This document shows positions 27,699 to 36,022 of a stretch of 64,000 bases of DNA, piece by piece (within the stretch, counting starts at the first letter, position 1; each line of letters opens with the position of its first letter). Both the position numbers and the translations under genes were made by a program. The stretch spans positions 4,642,935-4,706,934 of the forward strand of contig NZ_CP144460.1 in the NCBI RefSeq assembly GCF_040182365.1. The letters are read 5' to 3'. The notes under the pieces were generated by a model that ran no database searches, was not told where the DNA came from, and was given only the letters and a program-made list of their open reading frames with translations. The stretch is from Xanthomonas sp. 10-10 (GTDB lineage: Bacteria; Pseudomonadota; Gammaproteobacteria; Xanthomonadales; Xanthomonadaceae).

Positions 27699-28274
27699 TC
27701 AGCGGGCCGGGGCGGTGGCGAATTCGCCGCGCTGCAACTTGGTCACATCGTTGCCCTGCCCGTCCTTGAGGCTGAGGTCTGCGCCCTTGGCGGCAAGGTC
27801 CTTGAGCACGTCGGTGCGCTGGAACAGCGCTGCGTACATCGCCGCGGTCTGGCCGGCGTTGTTGCGTTGGTCGGGCGCGCAGTCGGCCTGCATCAGGCGC
27901 TTGGCGATACCGAGCTCGCCCTTGAAGATCGCGCCCATCAGCGCGGTGTTGCCGCGCTTGTCCTGCGCGCAGGGGTCGGCGCCGGCGCTGAGCAACTGCT
28001 CCACTGCCGGGCGCTGGCCGTGATAGGCCGCCAGGATCAGGGCGGTATAGCCCTTCTCGTCGCGGGTGTTGAGGTCGTAGTGCGAGCGAATGAACTCGGC
28101 CAGCATGTCCTGGCGGCCTTCGCGCGCGGCATCGAAGAAGTACTCACGCAGCTGCAGCTTGATCTGCTCCGGGCTCGACGTGGATGACGTGGGCGCTGCG
28201 GGCGTGGCAGACGGCGAGGCAGCGATGGCTGGCGCGCACAGGGCGCTCAGCATGACCAACAGCAGGGTGCGCAT
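27699..28274 (-). CDS. ankyrin-repeat periplasmic protein (AnkB-like)
   Basis: A 191-aa protein with a signal peptide (MRTLLLVMLSALCAPAIAA) and about four ankyrin repeats, from the TALILAAYHGQRPAVEQLL unit onward. The ATG at 28274 has GGGAGAG. It lies 57 bases after a periplasmic catalase gene on the same strand. In Pseudomonas aeruginosa the ankyrin protein AnkB is encoded next to katB and is needed for full KatB activity, so a catalase-support role here is a fair inference. Confidence 0.85.
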   Translation of the reverse strand: MRTLLLVMLSALCAPAIAASPSATPAAPTSSTSSPEQIKLQLREYFFDAAREGRQDMLAEFIRSHYDLNTRDEKGYTALILAAYHGQRPAVEQLLSAGADPCAQDKRGNTALMGAIFKGELGIAKRLMQADCAPDQRNNAGQTAAMYAALFQRTDVLKDLAAKGADLSLKDGQGNDVTKLQRGEFATAPAR

Positions 28275-28331
28275 ATCGCTCTCCCAAGACGGGGACGGCA
28301 TCGCGGCATGGCCGCGATGCCGTCGGGTGGA

Positions 28332-29855
28332 TCAGTCCTGCAGGCTGGAGGCCAGCTGCTTGACGCGCGCCAGGTCGCCCTTGGCAACGCGGGTGACGCC
28401 AGTGCCGTACTCGGGGTCGGCCTTGTACAGGAACGACAGCATCAGGTGCTTGCTCTCGGTATCGGTGGTGGCCAGCGACTCGCCGAAGCTCTGCACCAGA
28501 TCGGCGCGATCCTTCTTGCTGTAGGAGCGGTACAACTCACCGGCCTGCTTGAAGTTCTGCTCGCGGGCGATCTTGGCCTGCTGCGTGGTGCCCGACAGCG
28601 GCAATTCGCTGTAGCGGGCGGCGGTGTCCTGCGGACGCGGCTCCAGGCGGCTCGGCTCGTAGTTCACGCCGCTGGTGGTGTGGCCGTGATTGGCCTCGCC
28701 ATCCTGGTTGCCATTGTTGACCGCCACGCGCGGACGATTCACCGGCAGGCTCAAACCATTGGTGCCGACGCGATACAGCTGGGTGTCGGCGTAGGAGAAG
28801 ATACGCCCCTGCAACAGACGGTCTTCGGACGGTTCGATCCCCGGCACCAGGTTGGCCGGTGCCATCGCCACCTGTTCAGTTTCCTGGAAGAAGTTGTCGA
28901 CGTTCTTGTTCAACACCATCTGGCCGACCTTCTGCTCCGGCACGTCCGGCCAGATCTTGGTGGCATCCAGCGGGTCGAAATCGAACTTGGCCAGGTCTTC
29001 GGGCTTGAGCACCTGCACGTACAGGTCCCACTTCGGGAAATCGCCCTTCTTGATCGCACCGACCAGATCGTTGGTCAGGTGGCTGTAGTCCTTGGCCTGG
29101 ACCGCGGCAACCTGCTTGGGATCGAGGTTCTTGATGCCCTGCAACGTCTTCCAGTGGAACTTGACGTAATGCACCTCACCCTGGGCGTTGACCAGCTTGT
29201 AGGCATGCACGCCGTTGCCATCCATGAAGCGATAGCCGGCAGGCGTGCCTTCATTGGAATACAGCAGCGTCAGCGTGCGGGTGCTTTCGGGCACGTGCGA
29301 GAAGAAGTCGAAGCGACGCGAGTCGTCGTCCAGATTGGTGCGCGGGTCCGGCTTGAACGCGTGGACCATGTCGGGGAACTTGATCGCATCGCGGATGAAG
29401 AAGGTGGGGAAGTTGTTGCCGACCAGATCCCAGTTGCCTTCGCTGGTGTAGAACTTGGTTGCGAAACCATGCGGGTCGCGCAGCGTTTCCGGCGAGTGAT
29501 TGCCGTGCACCACCGATGAAAAGCGCACGAACACCGGGGTCTTTTCGCCGGCGCTGAACACCTTGGCCTTGGTCAGGTTGGACAGATCGGCGGTGGCGGT
29601 GAACTCGCCTTTGACGCCGGTGCCGCGCGCATGCACCACGCGCTCGGGAATGCGCTCGCGATCGAAGCGCTGCAGCTTCTGGATCAGCTGCACGTCCTGC
29701 AGCAGGGTCGGGCCGGTGGCGCCGGCAGTCTGCGAGTTCTGGTTGTCGCCCACCTTGGCGCCGTTGTCGCGGGTCAGCACGGATTGGGCGAAGACCGGTG
29801 GGGCGATCAATGTGGGGGCTAGCAGGGCTAGCACCATGAGGGATCCAGGGCGCAT
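28332..29855 (-). CDS. katB: periplasmic heme catalase KatB
   Basis: Degrades hydrogen peroxide. The 507-aa protein has a signal peptide (about 1-23, cut near VFAQ), the catalytic His in ERVVHARGTG, the distal Asn region NNFPTFFIRDAIKFPD, and the heme-ligand Tyr in IFSYADTQLYR. It belongs to the mono-functional clade of small-subunit catalases. The ankyrin gene follows in the same operon. OxyR control is likely by analogy, but I did not find a clear OxyR motif. Confidence 0.93.
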   Translation of the reverse strand: MRPGSLMVLALLAPTLIAPPVFAQSVLTRDNGAKVGDNQNSQTAGATGPTLLQDVQLIQKLQRFDRERIPERVVHARGTGVKGEFTATADLSNLTKAKVFSAGEKTPVFVRFSSVVHGNHSPETLRDPHGFATKFYTSEGNWDLVGNNFPTFFIRDAIKFPDMVHAFKPDPRTNLDDDSRRFDFFSHVPESTRTLTLLYSNEGTPAGYRFMDGNGVHAYKLVNAQGEVHYVKFHWKTLQGIKNLDPKQVAAVQAKDYSHLTNDLVGAIKKGDFPKWDLYVQVLKPEDLAKFDFDPLDATKIWPDVPEQKVGQMVLNKNVDNFFQETEQVAMAPANLVPGIEPSEDRLLQGRIFSYADTQLYRVGTNGLSLPVNRPRVAVNNGNQDGEANHGHTTSGVNYEPSRLEPRPQDTAARYSELPLSGTTQQAKIAREQNFKQAGELYRSYSKKDRADLVQSFGESLATTDTESKHLMLSFLYKADPEYGTGVTRVAKGDLARVKQLASSLQD

Positions 29856-30367
29856 GGCGTCAGCTCGTGTTGAGGGAGCTGAATCATGGCGAGCGGGCCG
29901 AAGCGAGAGAAGTCGTTAGTTATGATCGCAGCGATAGGCGAACATGATGATGACTGCGTTGCGTGATATGTATCGCTAAATGCCCAGGCAGTAGGTTGCA
30001 GATCGTCGGGTTGTGTCCGCGCAAACGCCCCACGCGGACTTCGCCGTGCATGAAGAAAGTGCGGATGAGCCTAGCGCAATGCTGCGCTGCAAGGTTGGAA
30101 CGCCTGGAGCGATTGGCAGAGCGCCGTCGTTCCAAACGCACTCTTCGGGGCGGAATGAGATCACGGGCATGCATGCGCTGCGCTGTCCATCTGCCGCCGC
30201 GGCTGTCGCCGCAGCAATCACTGCCTGCATGACGATGCGCTGATCGGTGTACGAACGCAGGGTGCGATCTCGCTCATACAGCGATGCTGACGCAGCGGCA
30301 CCGCTTGTGTATCGGCCGATGCCTGCATCGATGCAGAACCTGCACCGATGCGGCACCTGGTAGTGGA
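29856..30367. promoter_or_regulatory. katB upstream region / intergenic
   Basis: About 510 bases between dinG and katB, both on the minus strand. It must hold the katB promoter. An ATCGCTGCGAT palindrome lies about 75 bases before the katB start. No other gene was accepted in this stretch. Confidence 0.4.
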
Positions 30368-32503
30368 TCAACGCCCGATCACCCGCTTGAACGGTGGCAA
30401 GGCATCGATGATGCGTTTTCCGTAGCGACGCGTCAGCAGGCGCGAGTCGAGAATGATGACGCGACCGTGGTCGCTGGAACTGCGGATCAAACGGCCGGCG
30501 AACTGCGTCAGCGTGCGTAGCGCGTGCGGAATGGCAATCAGGTTGAAGGCGTTATGGCCGCGGCTTTCCAGCCATTCGCTCAAGGTGGAGGTCTGCGGAT
30601 CGGTCGGCACGGCGAACGGCACCTGGGTGATGACCACCGTGGTGCAGGCCTCGCCGGGCAGATCCAGGCCTTCGCCGAAGGAATTGAGCCCGAACAGCAC
30701 CGAGCCCTCGCCGGCGGCGATGCGGCGCAGGTGTTCGGTGATCAGTTGCGACTTGTTGCCTTCGCCCTGCACCAGCACGCGGTTGCGTTGCGCCAGCGGC
30801 ATCAGGTCGGCGACCTTTTCCATCTTCCAGCGCGAGGTGAACAGCACGATGCTGCCCTTGGCGTTCCAATCCAGTTCGCGCACCAGGTACCTGGCCACTT
30901 CCTTGGGATGCCCTTCGCGGTCGTCCGGGGTGACCGGGAAATTGGGCACGATCAGCTCGGCCTGATTGGGCAGGTCGAACGGCGAGGCCAGCGAGGCCAT
31001 TTCGGCGTGATCGGGCAGACCGTTGTCGATGGCGAAGGACTGGAAATCGCCGCCGCCGGTGAGCGTGGCCGAGGTCATCACCACCGAATCTACCTCGTTC
31101 CAGATCATCGTGCGCAGCACCTGCGCGGCCGACACCGGCGAGCAGTGGCAGACCAGGTCGCCGTCGCGCGAGAGGGTGATCCAGCGCGCCATCGGCGGCT
31201 GGCCTTCCTTGTCCTCGCGCCGCCAGCCGCTCCACAGATTGTGCTGCTGCTCGGCCATTTCCAGCGCCAGGCCCAGGTTGCGTTGCAGGCGCTCGCGTGC
31301 GGCATCGTCCTGCTTGCCCTTGGCCACCGCGCCATGGGCGGCATGCACCCAGTTGAACAGCGCGCGGGTTTCTTCGCCGAGTTCTTCGATGGCCGGGCCC
31401 CACTGCGGCGGCAACTTGCCGTTGGCAGCACGCCATAACGGATCGCGCTCGCCTGGCTCGGGCTTCCAGACGCGCTCGACCTCGGCATGGAAGGCCTTGA
31501 GCAGCTTTGCCACTCGCGCCGCCACGTCGATGGCTTCGTTGGGCAGCAGGTTGCCGATCCTGTCCTTGTCCACCGCGCGGTACGCAGCGGCGATGAGAAT
31601 CTGCATGCGGCCAGTGCGCTTGGCCATCTCGTCCAGCGGCAGATTGGCCGCACCCTGGTCGATCGCCACGCCGGCGATGTGATGGCCCTCGTCGAGCACC
31701 AGCAGCATGTCCGACGGCGGGGCGATCAGCGGCTGACCGTTTTCGGCATCGCCCAGCGACAGCGAAGACAGCAGCAAGGCGTGATTGGTGACCACGATCT
31801 GCGCTTCGCGCACATCGGTGCGTGCCTTGAGTACCGGGCACTGCGCGGCATAACTGCAACGGCGCCCCGCACAGCCGGAGGCAGGCGTGGTGATGCGCAT
31901 GCGCAGCGGCACCGAAACCTGCTCGGGAGCATCGTCCAGGTCGCCGTTCCAGGTGCGCGCGGCATAGGCCTTGGCCAGCCGTTTGGCCAGGTCCGCATCG
32001 ACGGGGCTGAGCGGGCGGTCGTACAGCGCCTGCTCGTCTTCGAACATGGCGTTCTGGCTGGTGTCGCCTTCCAGTTCGGCGGCATTGCGCGTGCACAGAT
32101 AGCGGGTGCGGCCCTTGGCCAGCGCCACGGTCGCTTCCAGCCCGGTGGCCTTGAGGAAGGCCGGGATGTCGCGCTCCACCAGCTGCGACTGCAGCGCCAC
32201 GGTGCCGGTGCTGATCACCAGCTTCTTCTTGGTGGCCAGTGCGATCGGCACGCCGGCGGTGAGATAGCCCAGGCTCTTGCCGACGCCGGTAGGCGCCTCG
32301 GCAATGCCGATGCCACCGGAAGTGGCCAGCGCACGCGAGACCAGGCCGATCATCTGGCTCTGCGCACGGCGGGTGGCAAAGCCGGGCGTGTTGGCCTGCA
32401 GCTTGGCGTAGGCGTCGCGAATGCCGGCCTTGATCGGGTCGGTCAGCACACGCTGGGTGGGAACGGGCGCGGACGGCGCAGCCGGTGGGGCAAGATCACT
32501 CAT
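30368..32503 (-). CDS. dinG: ATP-dependent DNA helicase DinG
   Basis: 5'-3' Fe-S helicase of the XPD-like superfamily 2, 711 aa, acting on R-loops and damaged DNA. Start MSDLAPP at 32503. Walker A APTGVGKSLGYL near residue 70; Fe-S Cys set in LCTRN and GCAGRRCSYAAQCPV; box II LDEGHHI (DEGH); late motif LFGLNSFGEGLDLPG. The frame runs open to 32749, but the added residues are not homologous-looking. No LexA box was recognised upstream. Confidence 0.94.
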   Translation of the reverse strand: MSDLAPPAAPSAPVPTQRVLTDPIKAGIRDAYAKLQANTPGFATRRAQSQMIGLVSRALATSGGIGIAEAPTGVGKSLGYLTAGVPIALATKKKLVISTGTVALQSQLVERDIPAFLKATGLEATVALAKGRTRYLCTRNAAELEGDTSQNAMFEDEQALYDRPLSPVDADLAKRLAKAYAARTWNGDLDDAPEQVSVPLRMRITTPASGCAGRRCSYAAQCPVLKARTDVREAQIVVTNHALLLSSLSLGDAENGQPLIAPPSDMLLVLDEGHHIAGVAIDQGAANLPLDEMAKRTGRMQILIAAAYRAVDKDRIGNLLPNEAIDVAARVAKLLKAFHAEVERVWKPEPGERDPLWRAANGKLPPQWGPAIEELGEETRALFNWVHAAHGAVAKGKQDDAARERLQRNLGLALEMAEQQHNLWSGWRREDKEGQPPMARWITLSRDGDLVCHCSPVSAAQVLRTMIWNEVDSVVMTSATLTGGGDFQSFAIDNGLPDHAEMASLASPFDLPNQAELIVPNFPVTPDDREGHPKEVARYLVRELDWNAKGSIVLFTSRWKMEKVADLMPLAQRNRVLVQGEGNKSQLITEHLRRIAAGEGSVLFGLNSFGEGLDLPGEACTTVVITQVPFAVPTDPQTSTLSEWLESRGHNAFNLIAIPHALRTLTQFAGRLIRSSSDHGRVIILDSRLLTRRYGKRIIDALPPFKRVIGR

Positions 32504-32784
32504 CGCGCTATTTTCGCACGGACCGGCGCAGCGCCTGCGACCGATACGCTGGGCAGCTGAACCTGTTTGTGCACTGCCGATGCATCGCCTGGGACCCAAG
32601 CGCTGGAACGGAAGAACGGCGGGGCGTCGGCGGGTAGAGGCAAACGCTGCGCTCGACACGTGCCTGCCTGCCGTGCGTGCCGCTGTCGCGCACTGCTGGT
32701 TGTTTTGAATGCCAGGCAGCGATGCGTGGACGCGCTCGAAGACCGGCACCCGGCAAGCACCGCCAGACTGTCAGACCAGTGCGA

Positions 32785-33012
32785 TCAGGCGCGTTGTGGC
32801 CAGGCGTAACGCGTCCAGACCAGGCCGATCACCGCCATCATCGCGCCCACCGCCAGCATGCCGATGCCCACCCCGGCCGGACCGAAGCGCTCGTACAGCA
32901 GGCCCGCCCTGTTGACGGTCGCCAGGGACTGCGGATGCAGCAATGTCCAACCGCCCTGCCCTGCACAGATCAGCCCGACCAGGGTGAGCGCCAGCGCCTT
33001 GGGCGGGATCAT
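32785..33012 (-). CDS. small membrane protein
   Basis: A 75-aa protein with two hydrophobic helices (ALALTLVGLICAGQGGWTLL and GVGIGMLAVGAMMAVIGLVW). Unknown family. Its ATG overlaps the stop of the next upstream gene (33009-33012), so the two are translationally coupled. Confidence 0.65.
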   Translation of the reverse strand: MIPPKALALTLVGLICAGQGGWTLLHPQSLATVNRAGLLYERFGPAGVGIGMLAVGAMMAVIGLVWTRYAWPQRA

Positions 33013-33362
33013 GCGCGCGGACCGGCAGCAGGCGGCAGCCGTTGCAGGCTGCGCGCCAGGGTCCACACCAGCACGCCGATGCCCACGCCTTGCACGGCGG
33101 TCAGCACGAAGCGGCCGACGCCCATCACCAGACCGATCTGGCGCACGTTGCCCTGCTGCATCAACAACATCGGAATCGCCTGCAGGGCCACCTCGGCCAG
33201 CACACAGCCCAGCAGCAGCCACAGCCCGGCCAGCGCGGCACGCCGCAACGGCCCGAAGGGGGCGCGCCACAGAAGTACCAGCCCCAGCAACAAGGCGATT
33301 AGCATCGGCACCCGCGACAACAGGCCGGTGATCAGGCTGAGCAGGATGTCGGTGGTGGTCAT
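33009..33362 (-). CDS. membrane protein, hypothetical
   Basis: A 117-aa protein with three or four helices (PMLIALLLGLVLLW, LAGLWLLLGCVLAEVAL, FVLTAVQGVGIGVLVWTLA). It starts at ATG 33362, ten bases after the aroE stop, and overlaps the smaller membrane gene. The three likely form one transcript. I do not recognise a function. Confidence 0.65.
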   Translation of the reverse strand: MTTTDILLSLITGLLSRVPMLIALLLGLVLLWRAPFGPLRRAALAGLWLLLGCVLAEVALQAIPMLLMQQGNVRQIGLVMGVGRFVLTAVQGVGIGVLVWTLARSLQRLPPAAGPRA

Positions 33363-33372
33363 GGCCAACGGC

Positions 33373-34224
33373 TCAGTCCGCGCTGACCAGCACGGCATCG
33401 CGTGCGCGCAGCGCGGCGTAGACCGGGTCGGTATCCGGGCGCACGCCGTGCCACAGCGCGAAACTTTCGGCAGCCTGTTCCACCAGCATGCCCAGGCCGT
33501 CGATGGCGTAACGGCATTGCGCCGCGCGCGCCCAGGCCAGGAACGCGATGGCGGTTTGCCCGTAGTTGAGATCCACCGCGGCAGTGAGGCTGTTGACCAG
33601 GCCCAGCGGCAGCGCGAACGCACCGGCGTCACGGTCGCGTCCGGCGGCGGTGGCGTTGACGATCAGCTCGAAGTCGCCGAGCTCGCGCAGGTCTTCGATG
33701 TAACGCGACACCACCCGACCAGGTTCGCCGAGCGCATCGCACAACGCATCGGCGCGCTCGGGCGAGCGGTTCACCACCACCATTTCGGTGATGCCCGCTT
33801 CCAGCAAGGCCGGGGCGACGCCGCGGGCGGCACCACCGGCGCCGAGCAGCAACACGCGACGACCGCGCAGATCCAGGCCGTGGCGATCGGTGAGATCGCG
33901 CACCAGGCCGATGCCGTCGGTGTTGTCGCCCTGCCACTGGCCATCGTTGCGCACCAGCGTGTTCACCGCCCCGGCCAGCTGCGCGCGATCGCTCAGGCTG
34001 GCGGCCAGCGCAAAGGCGGCCTCTTTCAACGGCAAGGTGACGTTTGCGCCCTTGCCGCCTTCGTCGGCGAAGCGCTGCAGCGTGCTGGCGAACGCTTCCG
34101 GCGGCGCATCGATGGCGGTGTAGTCCAGCGCGATGCCGGTCTGCTTGCCGAAGTCGGCGTGGATGGCCGGTGACAGCGAATGGGCGACAGGGTGACCGAA
34201 CACGGCATAACGGGATACGGGCAT
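33373..34224 (-). CDS. aroE: shikimate dehydrogenase
   Basis: NADPH-dependent reduction of 3-dehydroshikimate in aromatic amino-acid synthesis, 283 aa. Substrate-binding motifs [12 protein letters not shown] and [11 protein letters not shown] carry the catalytic Lys; GDNTDGIG has the Asp; the Rossmann loop is [11 protein letters not shown] and the NADP-arginine region VNRSPERA. All key residues are present. Confidence 0.95.
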   Translation of the reverse strand: MPVSRYAVFGHPVAHSLSPAIHADFGKQTGIALDYTAIDAPPEAFASTLQRFADEGGKGANVTLPLKEAAFALAASLSDRAQLAGAVNTLVRNDGQWQGDNTDGIGLVRDLTDRHGLDLRGRRVLLLGAGGAARGVAPALLEAGITEMVVVNRSPERADALCDALGEPGRVVSRYIEDLRELGDFELIVNATAAGRDRDAGAFALPLGLVNSLTAAVDLNYGQTAIAFLAWARAAQCRYAIDGLGMLVEQAAESFALWHGVRPDTDPVYAALRARDAVLVSAD

Positions 34225-34276
34225 GAAACGCTCTCTGGTTGACTAGACTGTGCGCGACCTGGAGCAGGAACACCGC

Positions 34277-35158
34277 ATGCAACTTCGATGGACGCCGCTC
34301 GCGCTGGCGGCGAGTTTACTCTTCGTCCCGTCCGCGTCGGGACTTGCCGAGTTCGGCATCGAAGGCATGGGCGTGGTGTCCACACCGGCCAACGAGGCGC
34401 ACGCCACGCTCAGCCCGGATGGGCAACGCATCGTCTGGGCCAGCGACCGCGCCGGTGGCCCCGGTGGCTGGGACCTGTGGCAGGCGCATCTGCGCGGCGG
34501 GCGCTGGCAGGACGCGCAGCCGCTGCCGATCAATACCGCCCAGGACGAGATCACGCCGTTGTTCAGTGCCGATGGGCGCTGGCTGCTGTTCGCCTCGTCG
34601 CGGCCGGGCGGCACCGGTGGCAGCGACCTGTACCGCGTGCCGGTGGATGCGCAGGGTGGCCTGGGCGCGGTGCAATCGTTGGGCGCGGCGATCAACAGCC
34701 GCGGCAACGAGCGCGCGCCCAGCCTGTCGCTGGACGGCACGCACCTGCTGTTCGCCAGCGATGGCCACGGCGGCGCCGGCGGCATGGATGTGTTGGTGGC
34801 GCGCTGGGATGGGCGCGCGTTCACCGCACCTGCGCCACTGCGCGACATCAATACCGGCGCCGACGAACTGGATGCGGCCTGGCTTGGCGACGGGCGTGGC
34901 CTGGTATGGGCGCGCGGTGCAGTCGATGGCCCCAGCCAGTTGTTGCTGGCCACATGCAGCAACGGGCACTACGCCCAGGACCAGGCCTTGCCGCTGTCGT
35001 TCAACGGGCCGCAGGAGCGCACGTTCGGCGCGGTGGTGGATGCGGCCAAACCGGGCGAGCTGCTGGTCACCGGCAGCGCGCGCGCACCACGCGCGGGGCA
35101 ACTGGATATCTACCGGATGAAGGCGCCGGCGGTGGAGGGAGATGCCAGCTGCCGTTGA
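34277..35158 (+). CDS. secreted PD40 beta-propeller protein (TolB-like)
   Basis: A 293-aa exported protein with a signal peptide (MQLRWTPLALAASLLFVPSASG) and at least three clear WD40-like PD40 repeats: LSPDGQRIVWASDRAGG, FSADGRWLLFASSRPGG and LSLDGTHLLFASDGHGG. The ATG at 34277 has GGAGCAGGA; an upstream GTG at 34250 would spoil the signal. It is divergent from aroE. Such propellers bind proteins or peptidoglycan-associated partners; no partner is visible here. Confidence 0.8.
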   Translation: MQLRWTPLALAASLLFVPSASGLAEFGIEGMGVVSTPANEAHATLSPDGQRIVWASDRAGGPGGWDLWQAHLRGGRWQDAQPLPINTAQDEITPLFSADGRWLLFASSRPGGTGGSDLYRVPVDAQGGLGAVQSLGAAINSRGNERAPSLSLDGTHLLFASDGHGGAGGMDVLVARWDGRAFTAPAPLRDINTGADELDAAWLGDGRGLVWARGAVDGPSQLLLATCSNGHYAQDQALPLSFNGPQERTFGAVVDAAKPGELLVTGSARAPRAGQLDIYRMKAPAVEGDASCR

Positions 35159-35317
35159 AGGCGGATGGATGCGCAAACTCTTGCCAGGGGCTGCCTGGGA
35201 CACGACTTCACGCCAAGCTGTTGCACAGCGGATGATCTGGGTCACGCTGCAGTGCGCTGATCTGCGGTGTGACTGCAGGGCTGCTGATCTGAGGCTTGGT
35301 CGCAGGGCCCTTGCGCG

Positions 35318-35400
35318 CCTACCATCGCAGGACACGCCGCAAGTACGTCCTGGTAGGCTCTTGCGCGGCATCCGTGCCGCGTAAGGTCCCGCGCCGGTAG
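35318..35400. repeat. intergenic repeat with GCGCGGCAT hairpin
   Basis: The block 'accatcgcaggacacgccgc' followed by 'aagtacgtcctggtaggctc' and a hairpin GCGGCATCCGTGCCGC matches a type of dispersed repeat common in Xanthomonas intergenic DNA. A shorter relative ('catcgcgggacacgctgcaa') is at about 5872-5891. It is non-coding. Confidence 0.5.
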
Positions 35401-35677
35401 GCGGACAAGGGCCAGTCGAGATGGTAGGTGTGCATGGTCAAAAGCGGGAGCGGCAGCAAGCGGGTCAGATGCAGCGGTGGTTGCATGATCCTTGTGATCT
35501 GGCAGACGTGGTCTGATTTCCAAAACTTTCCGTCGAAGGCGGGCAGTAAGTGGATGGGGTCTTCCCCCTATCGCTAATCGTCATCCACACATGCATACAA
35601 GCAGCCAGGCCGCTGCGTTAAGTCCTCTCGCTTAAGTTATCCCGCTTGTGCGGTTCCATCAGCGCACGACCAACTTG

Positions 35678-35795
35678 GCAGGCGTGATGTCCTTACCGGT
35701 TCCGGGACCCTTGGCGGCATGGATGCCGCCAAGGAGCCTGCATGGACGGATTCACGGCGTGTCCCGGAAGTGGTGAGGGCATCGCGCCCTCGATC
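35678..35795. repeat. palindromic intergenic repeat, copy 2
   Basis: Second copy of the repeat at 5629-5735. The inner perfect hairpin TTGGCGGCATGGATGCCGCCAA lies at 35711-35732 (two pieces of 11), and imperfect outer arms (ggcgtgatgtccttaccggt / right arm around 35763-35788) bracket it. Shared blocks include 'cacggcgtgtcccg'. It has diverged more than copy 1. Confidence 0.7.
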
Positions 35796-36022
35796 AACCA
35801 GGCTTTCGATTCAAGCATCGGACCGCGCTTAGATGCCGCCATGGTTGGCAGCTAACAAAACCACCGCGCACGCTGCAAGCAGTGCATGGTCGAGACTAGC
35901 TAGGACGCAGCATATATCGGTCGTTCACCGCGATTTCTCCAAACCGCTCGCACCCGCTTAGCGGCCGCACGCCACGTTTTACTAGCCGCTCCAACGCAGC
36001 GATGCAGTGGCCATGACCGCGC

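Larger units (their letters stand above)
35159..36022. other. gene-free stretch with two repeat elements
   Basis: About 860 bases between the PD40 gene and the PepSY reductase (convergent). Two dispersed repeats, listed separately, fill part of it. No ORF with a ribosome site was found. Confidence 0.55.

Noticed and set aside
28308..29519. A 403-codon plus-strand frame opposite katB
   Set aside because: It is a GC-driven antisense shadow: no ribosome site, repetitive Gly/Val/Leu content, and katB on the other strand has all catalase residues.
29856..30367. OxyR site before katB
   Set aside because: An ATCG-CTG-CGAT palindrome is there, but the four spaced ATAG/CTAT elements of an OxyR site could not be traced.
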